64,000 nucleotides of DNA from Endothia cerciana (GCA_026119935.1 JALRMH010000001.1:1860001-1924000), one strand, 5' to 3'. Numbered from the stretch's first letter, positions 1 through 12,051 are shown. The notes: generated by a model from the sequence alone, not told the origin. Translations and numbers: made by a program.

Positions 1-1
1 G

Positions 2-1090
2 CGCAGCGTGTATGCCGCATGGGTGCCGGCAGAGCGGATCCTGACCGTGAACACGTTCTCGTCCGAGCTGACCAAGCTCGTCGCGAACGCGATGCTGGCC
101 CAGCGTATCAGCAGCGTCAATGCCGTGAGCGCGCTGTGCGAGGAGCTCGGCGCCGACGTCGAGGAGGTCAGCCGCGCGCTGGGTGCCGACTCGAGGCTCG
201 GCGCAAAGTTCCTGCACGCCGGGGTTGGGTTCGGCGGGAGCTGCTTTGAGAAGGACATCTTGAACCTCGCATATCTGGCCCGCTGCCTGCATCTGGGCGA
301 GGTCGCCGACTACTGGACAGGTGTGCTGGACATCAACAAGTACCAGCGGGAGAGATTCACAAGGACAGCCATCCGCAAGCTGAACGGCACTCTGAGGGGT
401 AAGAAGGTCGCCGTCTTCGGGTTTGCCTTCAAGGACGGCACGAACGACACGCGCAACAGCGTTGCTGTCCACGTCATTGCTGGGTTGGTGGCCGAGCTGC
501 CCCGAGAGATCGTCGTATTTGATCCAGGCTGTGCCCCAGGCGAGGTCGAAAAGGAGATAGAGCGGGTTTTGGAGGACAAGTCTATGAGGGCTCGTATTAA
601 GGTCACCAATGGATGGAGGGAAGCAGTCGGCGGAGCATCAGCCGTCTGCATCCTGACGCAGTGGGATCAATTCCGCGGTCCATCAGCCATCACCTCGAAG
701 AAGCAGACTGCCTTGATCCCGAACAACGACCTTTCAAGTGTCCTCTTTACGGGCACCCAGGAGCACAGTGAGATGGACATCACCTGTCTGGAGCAGGTGG
801 CCAGTAGTGCAGCTAGCACCGACACCGAAGATCCGTTGCAGCGGCTGCTGCCTCTAGATGCCTGCAAACCGGGCTGCAAAGACTGCGAGAGAGCTTCAGC
901 ATTGTCCGGAGACGACGACATCGTCGACTGGGAGGTCGTCTCAACTATGATGGAGGACCACAGCTGGGTCTTTGATGGCCGGAACGTGGTTGATGGCGGA
1001 TATCTGGAATCGCTTGGATTCAAAGTTCACAGCATCGGCAAAGGACTGTGGACGGATGGAAGGGAAGCCCTCACGAGCACGTCGCGCTGA
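2..1090 (+). CDS. UDP-glucose 6-dehydrogenase, 5'-truncated by window edge
   Basis: Oxidises UDP-glucose to UDP-glucuronate with two NAD+ in the cytosol, supplying nucleotide-sugar for wall and glycan synthesis. The frame is open to the left edge, so the N-terminal Rossmann domain lies outside the window. What is visible is the central helical domain with the catalytic cysteine motif GFGGSCFEKD, the lysine motif FAFKDGTNDTRNS of the C-terminal domain, and the closing segment VFDGRNVVDGGYLESLGFKV. Between QWDQFRG and DIVDWE lies an insertion of roughly 70 residues that contains a CKPGCKDC cysteine cluster. Animal and bacterial enzymes lack such a long spacer here. No intron is needed. The family call is secure; the role of the insertion is unknown. 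Confidence 0.92.
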   Translation, partial: RSVYAAWVPAERILTVNTFSSELTKLVANAMLAQRISSVNAVSALCEELGADVEEVSRALGADSRLGAKFLHAGVGFGGSCFEKDILNLAYLARCLHLGEVADYWTGVLDINKYQRERFTRTAIRKLNGTLRGKKVAVFGFAFKDGTNDTRNSVAVHVIAGLVAELPREIVVFDPGCAPGEVEKEIERVLEDKSMRARIKVTNGWREAVGGASAVCILTQWDQFRGPSAITSKKQTALIPNNDLSSVLFTGTQEHSEMDITCLEQVASSAASTDTEDPLQRLLPLDACKPGCKDCERASALSGDDDIVDWEVVSTMMEDHSWVFDGRNVVDGGYLESLGFKVHSIGKGLWTDGREALTSTSR

Positions 1091-2515
1091 GGACCCCCTG
1101 AGTTTTCCTCATTTACCGATTGGCATCTGGGCTGCATAAGACCATTTATCACCCTTCTTGCCATCACATCATGCCCAATTATCATATTAGAAGGACAGCA
1201 CTTTGCAGCACATAGAGGCGGGATTATTGTACTATACATCCCGCAGTCCTGCAATTTCCATACTGAATATGTCGCATCTTGCGTTGCTCGATCCCACCTT
1301 TGACACGCCCTCGTCCACAGGTTTCTCTCTTTACGACACATCTGATCTTGTAACCCCTGAGCCAAAGACAAGGAAGACAGGAAAATAGCCAGCCCTGACG
1401 GTACGGCACAGGCCGACTGTTCCTGCCATATCCTCGCGGATCAATATGAGGTCTGTTCAGGCTTCTACACACGACTGGTCGCCGCCGGGACCCTCACCGC
1501 CGCCCATCACGCCTACCGCCGTGTCACGGATCACGTTCGAACTAGGCGCGAAAATCATACGATTTTCGAGACCATACCCCCCACACACCGCCAAAGCTAC
1601 ATGAAGCGCACGAGCGCAAGCCTAGTAGCAGCCATGGCGTTCTCCAGTGCCGGTGGCTGCGTCTCCTATCAATGTGGGACATGAGCTAAGTCCAGGTCCT
1701 GCTGCAGGTGAAGCAGGAGGCGGCCACCCGAGAGGGAGGGGGAGGAGGAGCCGACTCCGGTAATGAGGAGCACGCCATCTTTTGTTTGTTACCGAAGCCT
1801 CAGACGACCCAATCGCCCCGCCTCCCTGTGCAAGTTTCAGAAGCCACGCGAGAAGAGTACGCGCGCCGTGAGGATGCAGCAGGGTTGCCCGAAGCCACGA
1901 GGGAAGGGGGCCCGCGCAGAAGTTGTCGAAGGCCGGGAATGGAGAAGCGCTGGTCTTGGTGTAATCCATTTCGGGGTGGGCACTGGGCAACAAATCCGAC
2001 CTAACACCCGCTGAAGGTCAACCGAGACCTCAACGCCCCGGCGCCACGGAGATTGGGGGAGGGAGTTTTGAAAGACTCGAAGATGCCGCCGCCATCTGAT
2101 GCACTATGCCTACCATAGACAGTGGAGATCTTCGAAGACAGGGTCCACGGGAACCGATGGGAATCCAACTGCTAATTCTTTGATGCTCTTTTACTCGTAC
2201 CGTAGTAAATCGAAATGCAAAGTTTCTGTTTTTTTTTGGCGTCGCCGCCTGCATGGCGTGCGCAGAGAAGCGAGAAAACTCCCCCAAACGGTGTCCGTCC
2301 GACAGATGACAGAAGGCACAAGTCCACCCTAGGCAGTGAGCATATCATTCCCGCTCCTGCATCTTATATACTGCACCCCTCACGCCGTCGTGAAACATAG
2401 TCTAGAGAACGAGGGAGAGTGCCACCCTGTCTGGCACACGAAAAAATGAACCCGGGGCGAGCAAGCTTGAGATCGCCAAGATGTATCGCCTCGTATCCTG
2501 ACGAGCGGACCTGCA
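1091..2515. other. Intergenic, convergent 3' ends
   Basis: This stretch lies between the stop codons of the UDP-glucose dehydrogenase and pyruvate carboxylase genes, which converge. Only short frames without recognisable protein character occur. I see no RNA gene or repeat in it. Confidence 0.6.
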
Positions 2516-5500
2516 TTAACCCTTGACGATCTTGCAGACCAGGTCCGTGCCGTCGACGGAGTCGCCCTCGCGGACCTGGAGTCCCGAGACTTTGCCGTTG
2601 TGGGGAGCCGTGATGGACATTTCCTAGTTGCATTCACGTCGTGTTAGCATCGGCGGGTCATAGCGCGCGATACAGTGTACGTCAAATAACGTCATGGTAG
2701 AACAATCGGTATCGGTTGCGGAGAGAAGTGAAGTGACTCACCATCTTCATAGCACTCAACACAGCAAGTGGATCTCCCTTCTTGACGTCCGAGCCTTCGT
2801 GCACGCGGAGCTCCACCAGCACGCCCGCCATCGGAGCACCGACCTGGCTAGAGTCGGACGGGTCGGCCTTGGGCCTGGTGACGTTCTCGACGGAGGCCTT
2901 CTTGTCGTCGGTGGTGACCTGGCGCACTTCCCCATTCACCTCCCAGAATACCTCGCGCTGGCCTGTATGCTCGCTCAGCGGGCCGACGGCAAGCTGCTTC
3001 AGAATCAGCACCTTGCCCTTCTCTAGCTCCACGTGGAACTCCTCGCCGATCTCCGTCTTGGCCAGGAACTTCTGCGTCTGCAGCACCGACAGGTCACCGA
3101 ACTTCTGCGTAAACTTCTTGTAGTCCTCGAACACCTTCGGGTACATGATGTACGAGGCGACATCGCACTCGTCCACAGTGCTGTATTTGCTGTTCAGCTC
3201 CTTCCTGACTTTGGCAAAGTCCACAGGTTCCAGGTACAGGCCGGGACGCTTGTCCATCTTTCTGCGGCCGCGGAGAGCGTCCGAACGCAATGGCTCGGGG
3301 AAGCCTCCGTACGGCTGACCCATGAGGCCCTCGAAGAACTCCAGGACAGAGCCGGGGAAGTCAAGCTCCTTAGCTCGCGCCTTGACATCGTCCGGACCAA
3401 GCTTGTTCGACACCATGAACTGAGCGAGGTCGCCGACAACCTTAGAAGTCGGCGTGACCTTGACGATGTCGCCAAGGAGATCATTTGCGTGCTCGTAAGC
3501 CTTCTTGGTCTCGAGCCACTGTGAGCCCAGACCAAGCTGCTGGGCCTGGAACATCATGTTGGTGAGCTGACCACCAGGAATCTCATGCTCGTACACTTCA
3601 GGGTCAGGCCCGGCGAGATGAGCTTCAAAGGGGGAATACAGCAGTCGAAGCTGTTGCCAGTAGGTGTCGAGGGCACGAACGTGGTGGACGTTCAGGCCCG
3701 GGTCAAGGTCACTGCCCTCGAGAGACGCGAGCACAGCATTAATGCTGGGCTGAGACGTCATACCGGACATGCTGTCACTGCAGGCGTCCACGGCATCTGC
3801 ACCAGCCTCAGCGCATGCGACCATGGAGGTGACGCCTGTGCCAGCCGAGTCGTGGGTGTGGACGTGGATGGGCAGATCAGGATACTTCTTGCGGATCGAG
3901 CCAATCAGCAGCTTGGCAGCATATGGCTTCAGGACGCCCGCCATGTCCTTGATGCCAAGAACGTGGATGTTCAGCTTGACAAGCTTCTCAACCAAGTCCA
4001 TGTAATATGGCAGGTTGTACTTCTTTGTGGGGTTCAGCATATCACCGCTGAAGCAGACAGTACCCTCAACCACACCACCAGCCTTGTGAACAGCCTTGAT
4101 GCCGACCTCGAGCTGATCGATATCGTTCAGGGCGTCGAAAACACGGAAGATATCAACGCCGTTGTCCTTAGCCTGCTTGACAAAGTGGTCGATGGCATTG
4201 TCGGGCAGAGATGAGTATGCGACGCCATTGGCACCACGGAGGAGCATCTGGAAGGGGATGTTTGGGATGAGCTTGCGCATCCTTCGCAGTCTGTCCCAAG
4301 GATCCTCATAAAGGAAACGCATGGCCACGTCGAAGGTAGCTCCTCCCCAACACTCCAGACTGTAGAGGTTGGACAGAGCATGGCTGGTCTCCTTGGCGAT
4401 GTTGCACAGATCCACGGTCCGTACACGTGTAGCAAGCAGAGATTGGTGAGCGTCTCTCCAGGTAGTGTCCATCAGAAGACAGCCCTTGTACTGACGAACA
4501 GCTTTCGCGAAAGCTTCGGGGCCTTGCTCCACGATGATGTTACGCCAACCCTTCGTGCATGGCGTCGAGACATCCAGCTTCTTTCCGGCGTCGTCCAGGA
4601 GCTCCGGGAGGATGATGTCGCCCTTGAACTTGGGGTCGCCCACCTGGCCCTTGATACTACTTCCATTGACAAGAAGATCACTCAGGTATGCCAGCAGCTT
4701 CTGAGCACGGTTCTGAGATCCAATGAGGTCGAAGAGCTGCGGGGTGTCATCAATGAAAGTTGTCCAGCAGTTGCCGTCGATGAACGTCGGGTGATTGAGT
4801 AGGGATAGGAGGAAAGGAATGTTGGTCTTGACACCGCGGATGCGGAACTCCACGAGGGCACGCAAGACCTTTCGGCGGGCAATCTCGTATGTAGAGCCGT
4901 GACAGGTACACTTGACCAACATGGAGTCGTAGTATGGGGTGATGACAGCACCAGCAAAGCCATTTCCACCATCGAGACGGACACCATTGCCACCAGCAGA
5001 CCGGTAGACTTCGATCCGGCCAGTGTCAGGCTGGAAGTTCTTAGCGGGGTCCTCGGTGGTGATACGGCACTGGATCGCGAACCCTCGAGTTGAGATCCGG
5101 TCCTGGGTCAGGCCGAGCTGCGCAAGCGTGGCGCCGGCAGCGATCTGAATCTGGGCGGCAACGATATCAATACCCGTAATCTCCTCAGTGATGGTGTGCT
5201 CGACCTGGATGCGGGGGTTGATCTCAATGAAGTAATACCGGTTCTGCTGGTCGACGAGGAACTCGGCAGTACCAGCATTGCGATAGTTGACCGACCTCGC
5301 CAGCCGGACGGCATCGTTCAGGATGGCGTCTCGCACGTCGACCGGCAGGTCCTTGGCTGGGGCAATCTCGACGACCTTCTGATGTCTCCGCTGAACGGAG
5401 CAGTCACGTTCGTACAAGTGCACCAGGTTGCCATGGTTGTCTCCGAGCAACTGGACCTCAATGTGCTTAGGCTTGTCCAGGAATCGCTCGACGAAGACAG

Positions 5501-6842
5501 TTCCGTTTCCAAAGGCAGACGCCGCCTCGGAGGTGGCCCGCTCAAAGGACTCCTTGAGCGACTCTTCCTCGTGGACCACACGCATACCACGGCCACCACC
5601 TCCATAGGCGGCCTTGATGATGACCGGGAAGCCATACTGGTCAGTGAAGGCCTTGACCTCCTCGAACTTCTCAACGGCGCCTTCGGTTCCAGGGACCACG
5701 GGAACGTTGGCAGCGGTGGCGAGCTTTCGGGCCGAGACCTTGTCGCCCAGCCCATCAATCACGTCGGGGGAGGGTCCGATGAACTAATGACAGGCGGAGT
5801 ATCAGCTCGATGCCTATTGGCGCGAAGCAACCGGGGTTTTGCATAGACGGCTGCAGCCGGGCAGAAAAGCGAAGCACTCACTATAAGACCAGCCTTCTCG
5901 ACATTCCGGGCGAACTCGGCATTCTCGGACAAGAAACCGTAACCTTCCGACCTGTTAGCGTCTCGACCCTTCCTCGCGGACACCAGAAGTGTGTCTCGCC
6001 GTGGAGCCCCATCGATGATGTATACTGACCAGGGTGGATCATCTGAGCGCCGTGCTCCTTTGCGATTTTGATAATCTCATCGCCGGCCAGATAAGCGCCG
6101 ACAGGCTTGTATTGTCCTCGCTTGCCAATGACGTAAGCCTCGTCGGCCTCTGTTTGCCACCACGACCACCGTCAGCATTTGGTTGTGCTTGTATGTCTTG
6201 GGAGGTTATGGGAGGTAGAATCGGTCGTACTTTGCCGGTGCATGCTGAGGCGGTCCTCATAACTTCGAGAATCAGCATCTCGAGATCAATTAAAGTGATG
6301 TGGGGGCCTGGCGACTTACCTGAAGACAGCGATGGTGTGAAGTGACAGCTCGTGAGCCTACCAGCCAGCTGTGTCAGCACCACAAGACAAGAACCATCAA
6401 GCCCGAGGTCGGATACTTACTGTTCTGAAGATCTGTATGGCCGAAGAGCAGGCCTGTCAGCATTCTGTCCGAAGGCCCCAGAAGTCACTTGCCGTCCAAT
6501 GCTCAAAACCTACACGAATGGCTGTGTCCAGTGTTAGCAATACCTGGAGTAGAAGAGCCTCAGATAGTCGACTTACGGATTTCTCCTCGGTTGGCAACTG
6601 TGTGAAAGACACATGGTTAGCCAAGCACCATCACCGAGAGGAGTTGTTGAGGGCATGCGTTCGTCGGTGGTTATGGAGCTGAAGGGCCTCCCGAGTAGCA
6701 GTTCTGCGCCGATGGCTTGGGACTCACCAAGAATCTTCGTCACCTGCATTATGGACGAATTCGCCCGCATTCGGTGAACAGTTCGTTCCTCCCTGGGGGC
6801 AGCGCCCTCCTCGAAGACTTCCTCGTATTGCCGCTCCGCCAT
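2516..6842 (-). CDS. pyc: Pyruvate carboxylase, ten exons
   Basis: Biotin enzyme that carboxylates pyruvate to oxaloacetate (anaplerosis, gluconeogenesis); usually cytosolic in fungi. Exons (transcript order): 6842-6728, 6597-6577, 6521-6514, 6432-6421, 6357-6320, 6262-6231, 6149-6030, 5943-5882, 5783-2742, 2623-2516. They sum to 3558 nt, or 1185 residues, the normal fungal length. Order: a short N-terminus (RTVHRMRANSSIM); the biotin carboxylase domain from KILVANRGEI through the glycine-rich GGGGRGMRVV loop and RDCSVQRRHQKVVE; the carboxyltransferase domain with metal-binding DTTWRDAHQSLLATR; and the C-terminal carrier domain with biotinyl lysine in AMKM. The start ATG at 6842 is the first in frame; the upstream codon at 6860 is GTG. 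Exons 2-6 are tiny (21, 8, 12, 38 and 32 nt), and the last intron falls exactly after AMKM. There is no recognisable mitochondrial presequence. Confidence 0.96.
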
Positions 6843-9259
6843 CTTTGGTCGTCGTCGCACGTGTCAGACCAATTGAGAGCAACTGAGGTACGGCGATTGC
6901 CTCGCAGGGCGCTCGTGCTTGTGGAGCTCGAGGAGCTGGTCGGCGATGGAATGCTGTGGAGGGTTGGGGGTGGGGGGGGGGTAGATGACTGATTGTCGGA
7001 CGTAGACAGGGAGAGGGGCACTTCCTAGCCAAGGGGACCACGTCGTGCTCTTTATTGTGTTTAGGAGACGTTGCCGAGAAATACAGGCCAGTCCCTCCAA
7101 GGAATGTTGGGTTGGCTGGGCAGCACGTCGAACCGAAAGTGTGGGAAGAATGGACGATGCTGACAGGAAGCAGAAAGTCTGCGGCCGGCGGTTTGTAACG
7201 TGGGGTGGTCGAGGTCCGCGGCTGAGAAAATCAAGGCGGGACAGGTGGTGAGGTCTAGTGAGGGGTTTTGTCCTTCAGATGGCCAGGGCAAGCTACCCAG
7301 CTCTTAGCTCCTCTCCTAGCAGCCATGTCAGATACGGGGAACCCAAGTATTTATGTCTTACTTTCTGGTCATGATAGTGTTTTAATACATAGTCTCTGAA
7401 CACCTCCAAAACCCCCCTCCAACCTGCTTCATTTCCCTTATCGCTGTCACCCCTCCATGTTTCAAAAGTGCTGGCTGCACAAGAAAGGCAGGGCTCATCC
7501 AGCCCGCAGTCGTCATAGCACGTCTGGAGATCGCTGCCATGGTGTTTGTCCTCGACTCACGCACAAACCCCCCCCCCCCGCCGTCCACAGGCTTCACTCT
7601 GCATTTTCTCAATTCCCAAGCCTTGGCTTACATCTTGTCCTCCTTCGCCAAGACACCTCGTTACAGCCCGATCTGGGATAAAAACCTGCCTGCCAGGCCT
7701 CAACCCCGTCTCTTGGCTCTGAGACAGACAGCGCAGGATCTTCCTCTCGATCCGCGATGCTGCAGGTCGGCGTTGGGGTTGTGACGCATAGGGTATTTCG
7801 GCCATGAAAGTTACAGTGGCGGTCCTCGCCCATGCCTGAACGGGCAAGGAGCTCTGGGACCGAGCTTCCCCCAACCAGGACGCCGCGATAGCTGCTGATA
7901 CGCAGGATCCTGGGTCGTCTCGCGCCGTATCGCTCGGTCGACGAGCGGCTATATCGCCTGTCCGGTCTTGACGACCCAGAGGCCTGGTGATACCGTAGTA
8001 CACGTGCGATGCCATATAGCCGAGGACAGCGAGGTTCTCGTGCGACCTGATCTTCCCCTCTTGTTGGGGGTGGGATGGGAGAGGTCGCTGCAGTACCGCC
8101 CGAGGTCTCTCGGTCTTGGCTGCCTCAGCGCAGATTTGGGCTAGCCAAGCATCTTGGCCCTACCCGCGGATCCCAGGTTCAGCTCTCCGGGCTCAGTCCC
8201 CACCCCCCCCCCCCTGGACTTCGTCTCGGGGTCCAGATCTTGCGTCAATTTTCCTCTCGCCCGCCGTTCTCTTTGATGCCGAGAGAAAAAGAGAGAGCCC
8301 ATCGATTAGAGCGCCCATAATAGCGAAGGGGAGGGGGGAAGGGCTTCCTTGCTAGTCTCATCGGTCCCTTCCTGACCGATCCGCCGACCTCGGCATGAAT
8401 ATGACTGCATGCGCGGGCGAGCGGGTAAGGCTGAACATGGGAGTATCCATCCAACCGGGCGCCAATTTTTCCTCGGTTACGATGCTATTTGTAGATTGTT
8501 TCGCATCATGCGATGAGGGACTTGTCCATTGTTCGCGGTTAGAAGATGTCTTTTGCGGCTTATCGCTCCGCAACAATGATCGCCGGCTGGGAGTCATGAA
8601 GTTGTCCAGTGCCCACCCATTTCTGGAAGGTGGCAGCCATGTTTTCCAGACCACCTACCGGCCCACAGTGACCCTTCTCCTCCATCGTTGCTGTCCTTTT
8701 ACTACCACATGCACTGTAGTACTTACTGGATCGATCTTGTCATCGCCCTCGGAGAATCTTCACGGGAGAGCCATCCTTCGATATGGGACAGTCCACGGGA
8801 AGCGGCCCGCGTCCCCGACAATCATTCCGTGTAGGTCTCGTGTCAACGAGTGCCAGCCCCTAAAACACGCAATCTTGGCGTTGGCCACGGCAGCGGAAGA
8901 AACCTAGGTGGCAGGTGTCTAAAACGGTCGCCGGAAGATAGGGATGCTTGCTTTGACCTGTCGAGGCTCACCCGGGTATGTATAGGACAAAGCAGTGCAA
9001 CATGATGATACAGCCAAGCCGGCGCCCAGCCACCCTGCGCCTGGGCCCTTGAAGACAGCGCCTTTGCCCCTTCTCACTATCTGCCCGCCAGATGCGAAGG
9101 CTTTTCCCGCTCTATCCTCGGGGCATCCCCCCTTGAGGCAGTCCGGATCAGCCGTCATAGACAGCCTCACCGCCCGAAGTCCACAGACTGCAGAGCGGAC
9201 GGTGTCGCTCCTCGTCTTCCGAGCCCCTTCACGGCCATAAACCCACCCGGAGGACCCCC
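6843..9259. other. Intergenic: pyruvate carboxylase promoter side and MPC1 3' flank
   Basis: No convincing coding frame is present. A 170-codon open frame at 8395-8907 has no family resemblance and was discarded. Poly(G) and poly(C) tracts occur near 6969-6980, 7567-7580 and 8204-8214. The promoter of pyruvate carboxylase must lie in the first part, but I see no clear core element. Confidence 0.55.
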
Positions 9260-10083
9260 TCACTTGTTCACTGCAGCCTCAACCTTCTGCACGCCCTCCT
9301 TGGCGCCCTCCTTCACCGTCTCGGCGCCCTCCTTGGCCTTTTCCAACACCAGCTCACCTGACGCGAGTGCCTTCTCGCGGCCGCCCATGTAATGCCAGTT
9401 GTACCACCGGTAGCCCTGTGTGAGCTGGGAGCCCTCGTTGACGAAGTGGCACCCGAAGAGGAGGTAGTTCCTGGGGCTGACGGCCAGGGCGTAGCGCATG
9501 AAGGTCGCGGAGTAGATGGTGAGGGCGCCGGTCATGGTCCCGGAGATCCTACAGGCGCAGAAGCTGTGGTCAGCAACGGTGAAGATCGCGGAGAGGAAGG
9601 GGGCGGAGGAACGTACAGCTCGGGGGACTTTTGTGTGTCCATCACCGCTGCGATGGGGATACCAAAATTCGACACCGGGCCCCAGAAGTCTACACATTGT
9701 AGAGATTGCAAGTCAGCGAGCTGTCTGTAAAGAGAGCGCGCGCGTAGGTCAAGGGAGTCTAGGCTCGTGCTGTTCCCGCCGGCGAGGGAGCAGTCGCGGC
9801 GCAAGACAGACAGCGCGCCGCCTCAGCGATGCCGGCATGCTCTCCTCGCTCTTCGAGTTGCGCATGCCAACTCTCGAACCCCATGTTCTTGTAGGCTCAT
9901 CCAGAAGCCCTCCTAGCCCAAGATAGCACGGCGTAGTGGCTCGTGAGAGTCACCGGGGACACCGGGCAAAGTGTCCCATGACGGTACCCGAAAGGAGGAA
10001 TCTCACGTACGGGTGGAGCAGATGTAATCGGTGTACTTGTTGGAGCGAATCTTCGCATTGACCGCTTTCACGAAGGCCGCCAT
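9260..10083 (-). CDS. MPC1: Mitochondrial pyruvate carrier subunit 1
   Basis: Subunit of the inner-mitochondrial-membrane heterodimer that imports pyruvate. Exons in transcript order are 10083-10011, 9689-9617 and 9548-9260, giving 435 nt and 144 residues. The family core is clear across both junctions: DYICSTHFWGPVSNFGIP, then DTQKSPELISGTMTGALT, then YALAVSPRNYLLFGCHFVNE, then TQGYRWYNWHYM. The last two blocks match the MPC1 membrane helices. A charged, amphipathic tail rich in Lys, Glu and Ala (about 35 residues) follows the core and is longer than in the animal protein. Intron 1 is 321 nt, long for this window. The gene lies downstream of, and on the same strand as, pyruvate carboxylase's upstream flank, so two proteins that handle pyruvate are neighbours. 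Confidence 0.95.
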
Positions 10084-10653
10084 CTTGGGATTGGCTGCGT
10101 CGAGCTGTCGATCGGGCCGGGTTGGCAGGCTGCTGGCCGGAGGCGTTTTCCTGAAGGTCGGGCTCAAGAAAGTTGTCGCGACAATGACATCGGAGTTGAG
10201 AAATTCGCGGCGGGCAATTGGACAATCCGGGCGATTACCGGGGAATCTTACATTAGTACCCGCTGCTGCTACAGTCCAGGGGTCTTGACGCCTGGCGCTA
10301 CAGCTGCTGGCCGGTAGCTAGGCGCGCTGGGGTGCTGTAGGGTACGAAGCACTGCGGACGGGGTGCAGGCCTGAGAATGTCAATCGTGGGCATCGCCCCA
10401 GAGTGCCTTGCTTATGGGCGACGTTTGACAGTCGAACCGCCCCCAATCATATCAGGGAAGCATACTATTTGCAGCCCTGTCATAGTGTATTGTTTCGAGT
10501 CCCACATCCGGTAATGCATTCCTGTCCATCTAAGCTATGGTACAAGTCTCTGCTGACCCCCGATCTTCTCAATTTTGTAAATCATCCGAACGCCGAGAGT
10601 ATCCCTCCTCAAATCCAGATCGGTGAAGCACATGTTTTCGGGTATAATCATGA
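10084..10653. other. Intergenic, MPC1 promoter region
   Basis: The region lies between the MPC1 start and the SmB stop, both on the minus strand. It should contain the MPC1 promoter and the SmB polyadenylation region. No coding or repeat signal was recognised. Confidence 0.5.
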
Positions 10654-11633
10654 TTATCGTCGAGGAGGCGGGTTGAAGCCGGCAGGAGGTTGGCCGCCCG
10701 GAGCACCAGGGAAGCCGGGGGGGAACTGGCCGCCAGGGGCGCCAGGGAAGCCTGCAGGAGGAAAGGCGCCAGGAGCGCCGGGGAAACCAGGCGGGGCTGA
10801 CAGTATGTTAGAGTTGGACTACTAAAGGGCTTGGAGGGTGTACTTACGACCACCACGGCCAGGGAATCCAGGAGGACCTCCTTGGAAGCCCGGGAAGCCG
10901 GGCGGCGGCACGCCGCCGACACCAGGAGCGGGACCCTATTCCACACGTCAGAAGTTTTCCAGCATGCTTTGCGACGGGATATACGAACAGCAAGTGCAAC
11001 TGGGGGAGCAGCTCCTCGGCCAGCTGGTCGCGCGACACCAGGGCCACCCGTCAACGTCGTTGAGATTCCACCGGCAGTCGACTTGCCCAGACGCGCACTG
11101 GGGTCCGCTGGTGGTGGTGACTCGACTGAGAGGGAGACGATGTGCTTTCCTCGCAGGATGACGAGACCGAGTGTACGCTTCTCCTCTTGCACGACCGTTT
11201 GCGCCGAGGAGCCTCCTGCGCCAGGAGCGGCAGGCTTGCTCTGCTTCTTGGTTTTTCGGAACTCTTCGGTGTCGGCGAGGACAAGATTCATGTGCTGCGG
11301 CAGAAATCAGTGATTGCTCTGCAATGGAGGGTAGAGGTTGGAAGGTCACACCTTATCGAAGGCCAGCATCTGTCCGGTCATCTGGCGGCCATCCATGAGG
11401 GTGATTCGCATCCGGTAGTTGATCTATGAGGCGCGTGTCAGCGAGTCCGGTAGGTTGATCGAAATCGAAGCGATCCAAAGGAGTGACCGGCTATGGAAGC
11501 AAAATAGGTTTACGTACGTAACCGGCCTGCAAGAGAGCATCGTGTTAGTCTGCTGATGTCAACCTCGACGGTACTTTGTGCGCATTCGGGGGAGGCAACA
11601 ACTCACCATCTTGCCCTGCTTATTGGTCGCCAT
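10654..11633 (-). CDS. SMB1: Small nuclear ribonucleoprotein-associated protein B (SmB)
   Basis: Core component of the heptameric Sm ring on U1, U2, U4 and U5 snRNAs, acting in nuclear pre-mRNA splicing. Exons in transcript order are 11633-11607, 11526-11518, 11423-11352, 11294-10989, 10935-10848 and 10796-10654, giving 645 nt and 214 residues. Sm1 motif residues are seen in INYRMRITLMDGRQMTGQ and HMNLVLADTEEFRK, and the Sm2 motif in LGLVILRGKHIVSLSVE. The C-terminus is the typical SmB Pro/Gly/Phe tail, with repeats such as PPGFPG, and ends in NPPPRR. Exon 2 is only 9 nt and encodes Ala-Gly-Tyr. Divergent transcription with the L11 gene suggests a shared promoter. The family is certain; the last two junctions rest on the repetitive tail and are slightly less so. 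Confidence 0.94.
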
Positions 11634-12051
11634 CTTTGCGAGGAGCTGCTACAGAGTAGCTCTTCGTGGGTTTCAAAAAATTTTGCCGAAGCCAGAGATG
11701 GCTTCTTGTGAATTGTCGCGGTCTCGAGAGCTTCTTTGAAAGCTTCCAAGTCCAGCAGACAGTTTGCAGTGATGTTGACTGGTTGATGGCGTCCGAGGAT
11801 GAATTTGACGCGGCTTGCTCTGGACTGGATGCCTGCCGCCGCAGAGCTTAGGCCCGCAACAGAGGTCAGCTCGGACCACCTGCGCTTTGCCTATCTTGGG
11901 CTAGCGTCTCACCGGCGCACACTTTTCGATTTTCCAACTCTCATCTCGAACTCCGCAGTTTTTTTGACTTCTTCGAACTAACCGACAGCAACAACCACCG
12001 CCCTTCTCGTCAATCCTTTTCCATCAGGACCGTTGACGACAATCAACCAAA
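11634..12051. promoter_or_regulatory. Shared divergent promoter of SmB and L11
   Basis: About 420 nt separate the two start codons, so both 5' UTRs and both promoters must fit here. The L11 side carries a pyrimidine-rich stretch and a good start context (CCAAAATGG). I could not assign individual factor sites. Confidence 0.6.

Noticed and set aside
2682..5762. Reading pyruvate carboxylase as one 1026-codon exon starting at 5762
   Set aside because: It would lack the first 150-odd residues of the biotin carboxylase domain and run past AMKM into an intron. The ten-exon model restores both ends.
8395..8907. 170-codon plus-strand frame upstream of pyruvate carboxylase
   Set aside because: No recognisable motif and no coding-like third-position bias.
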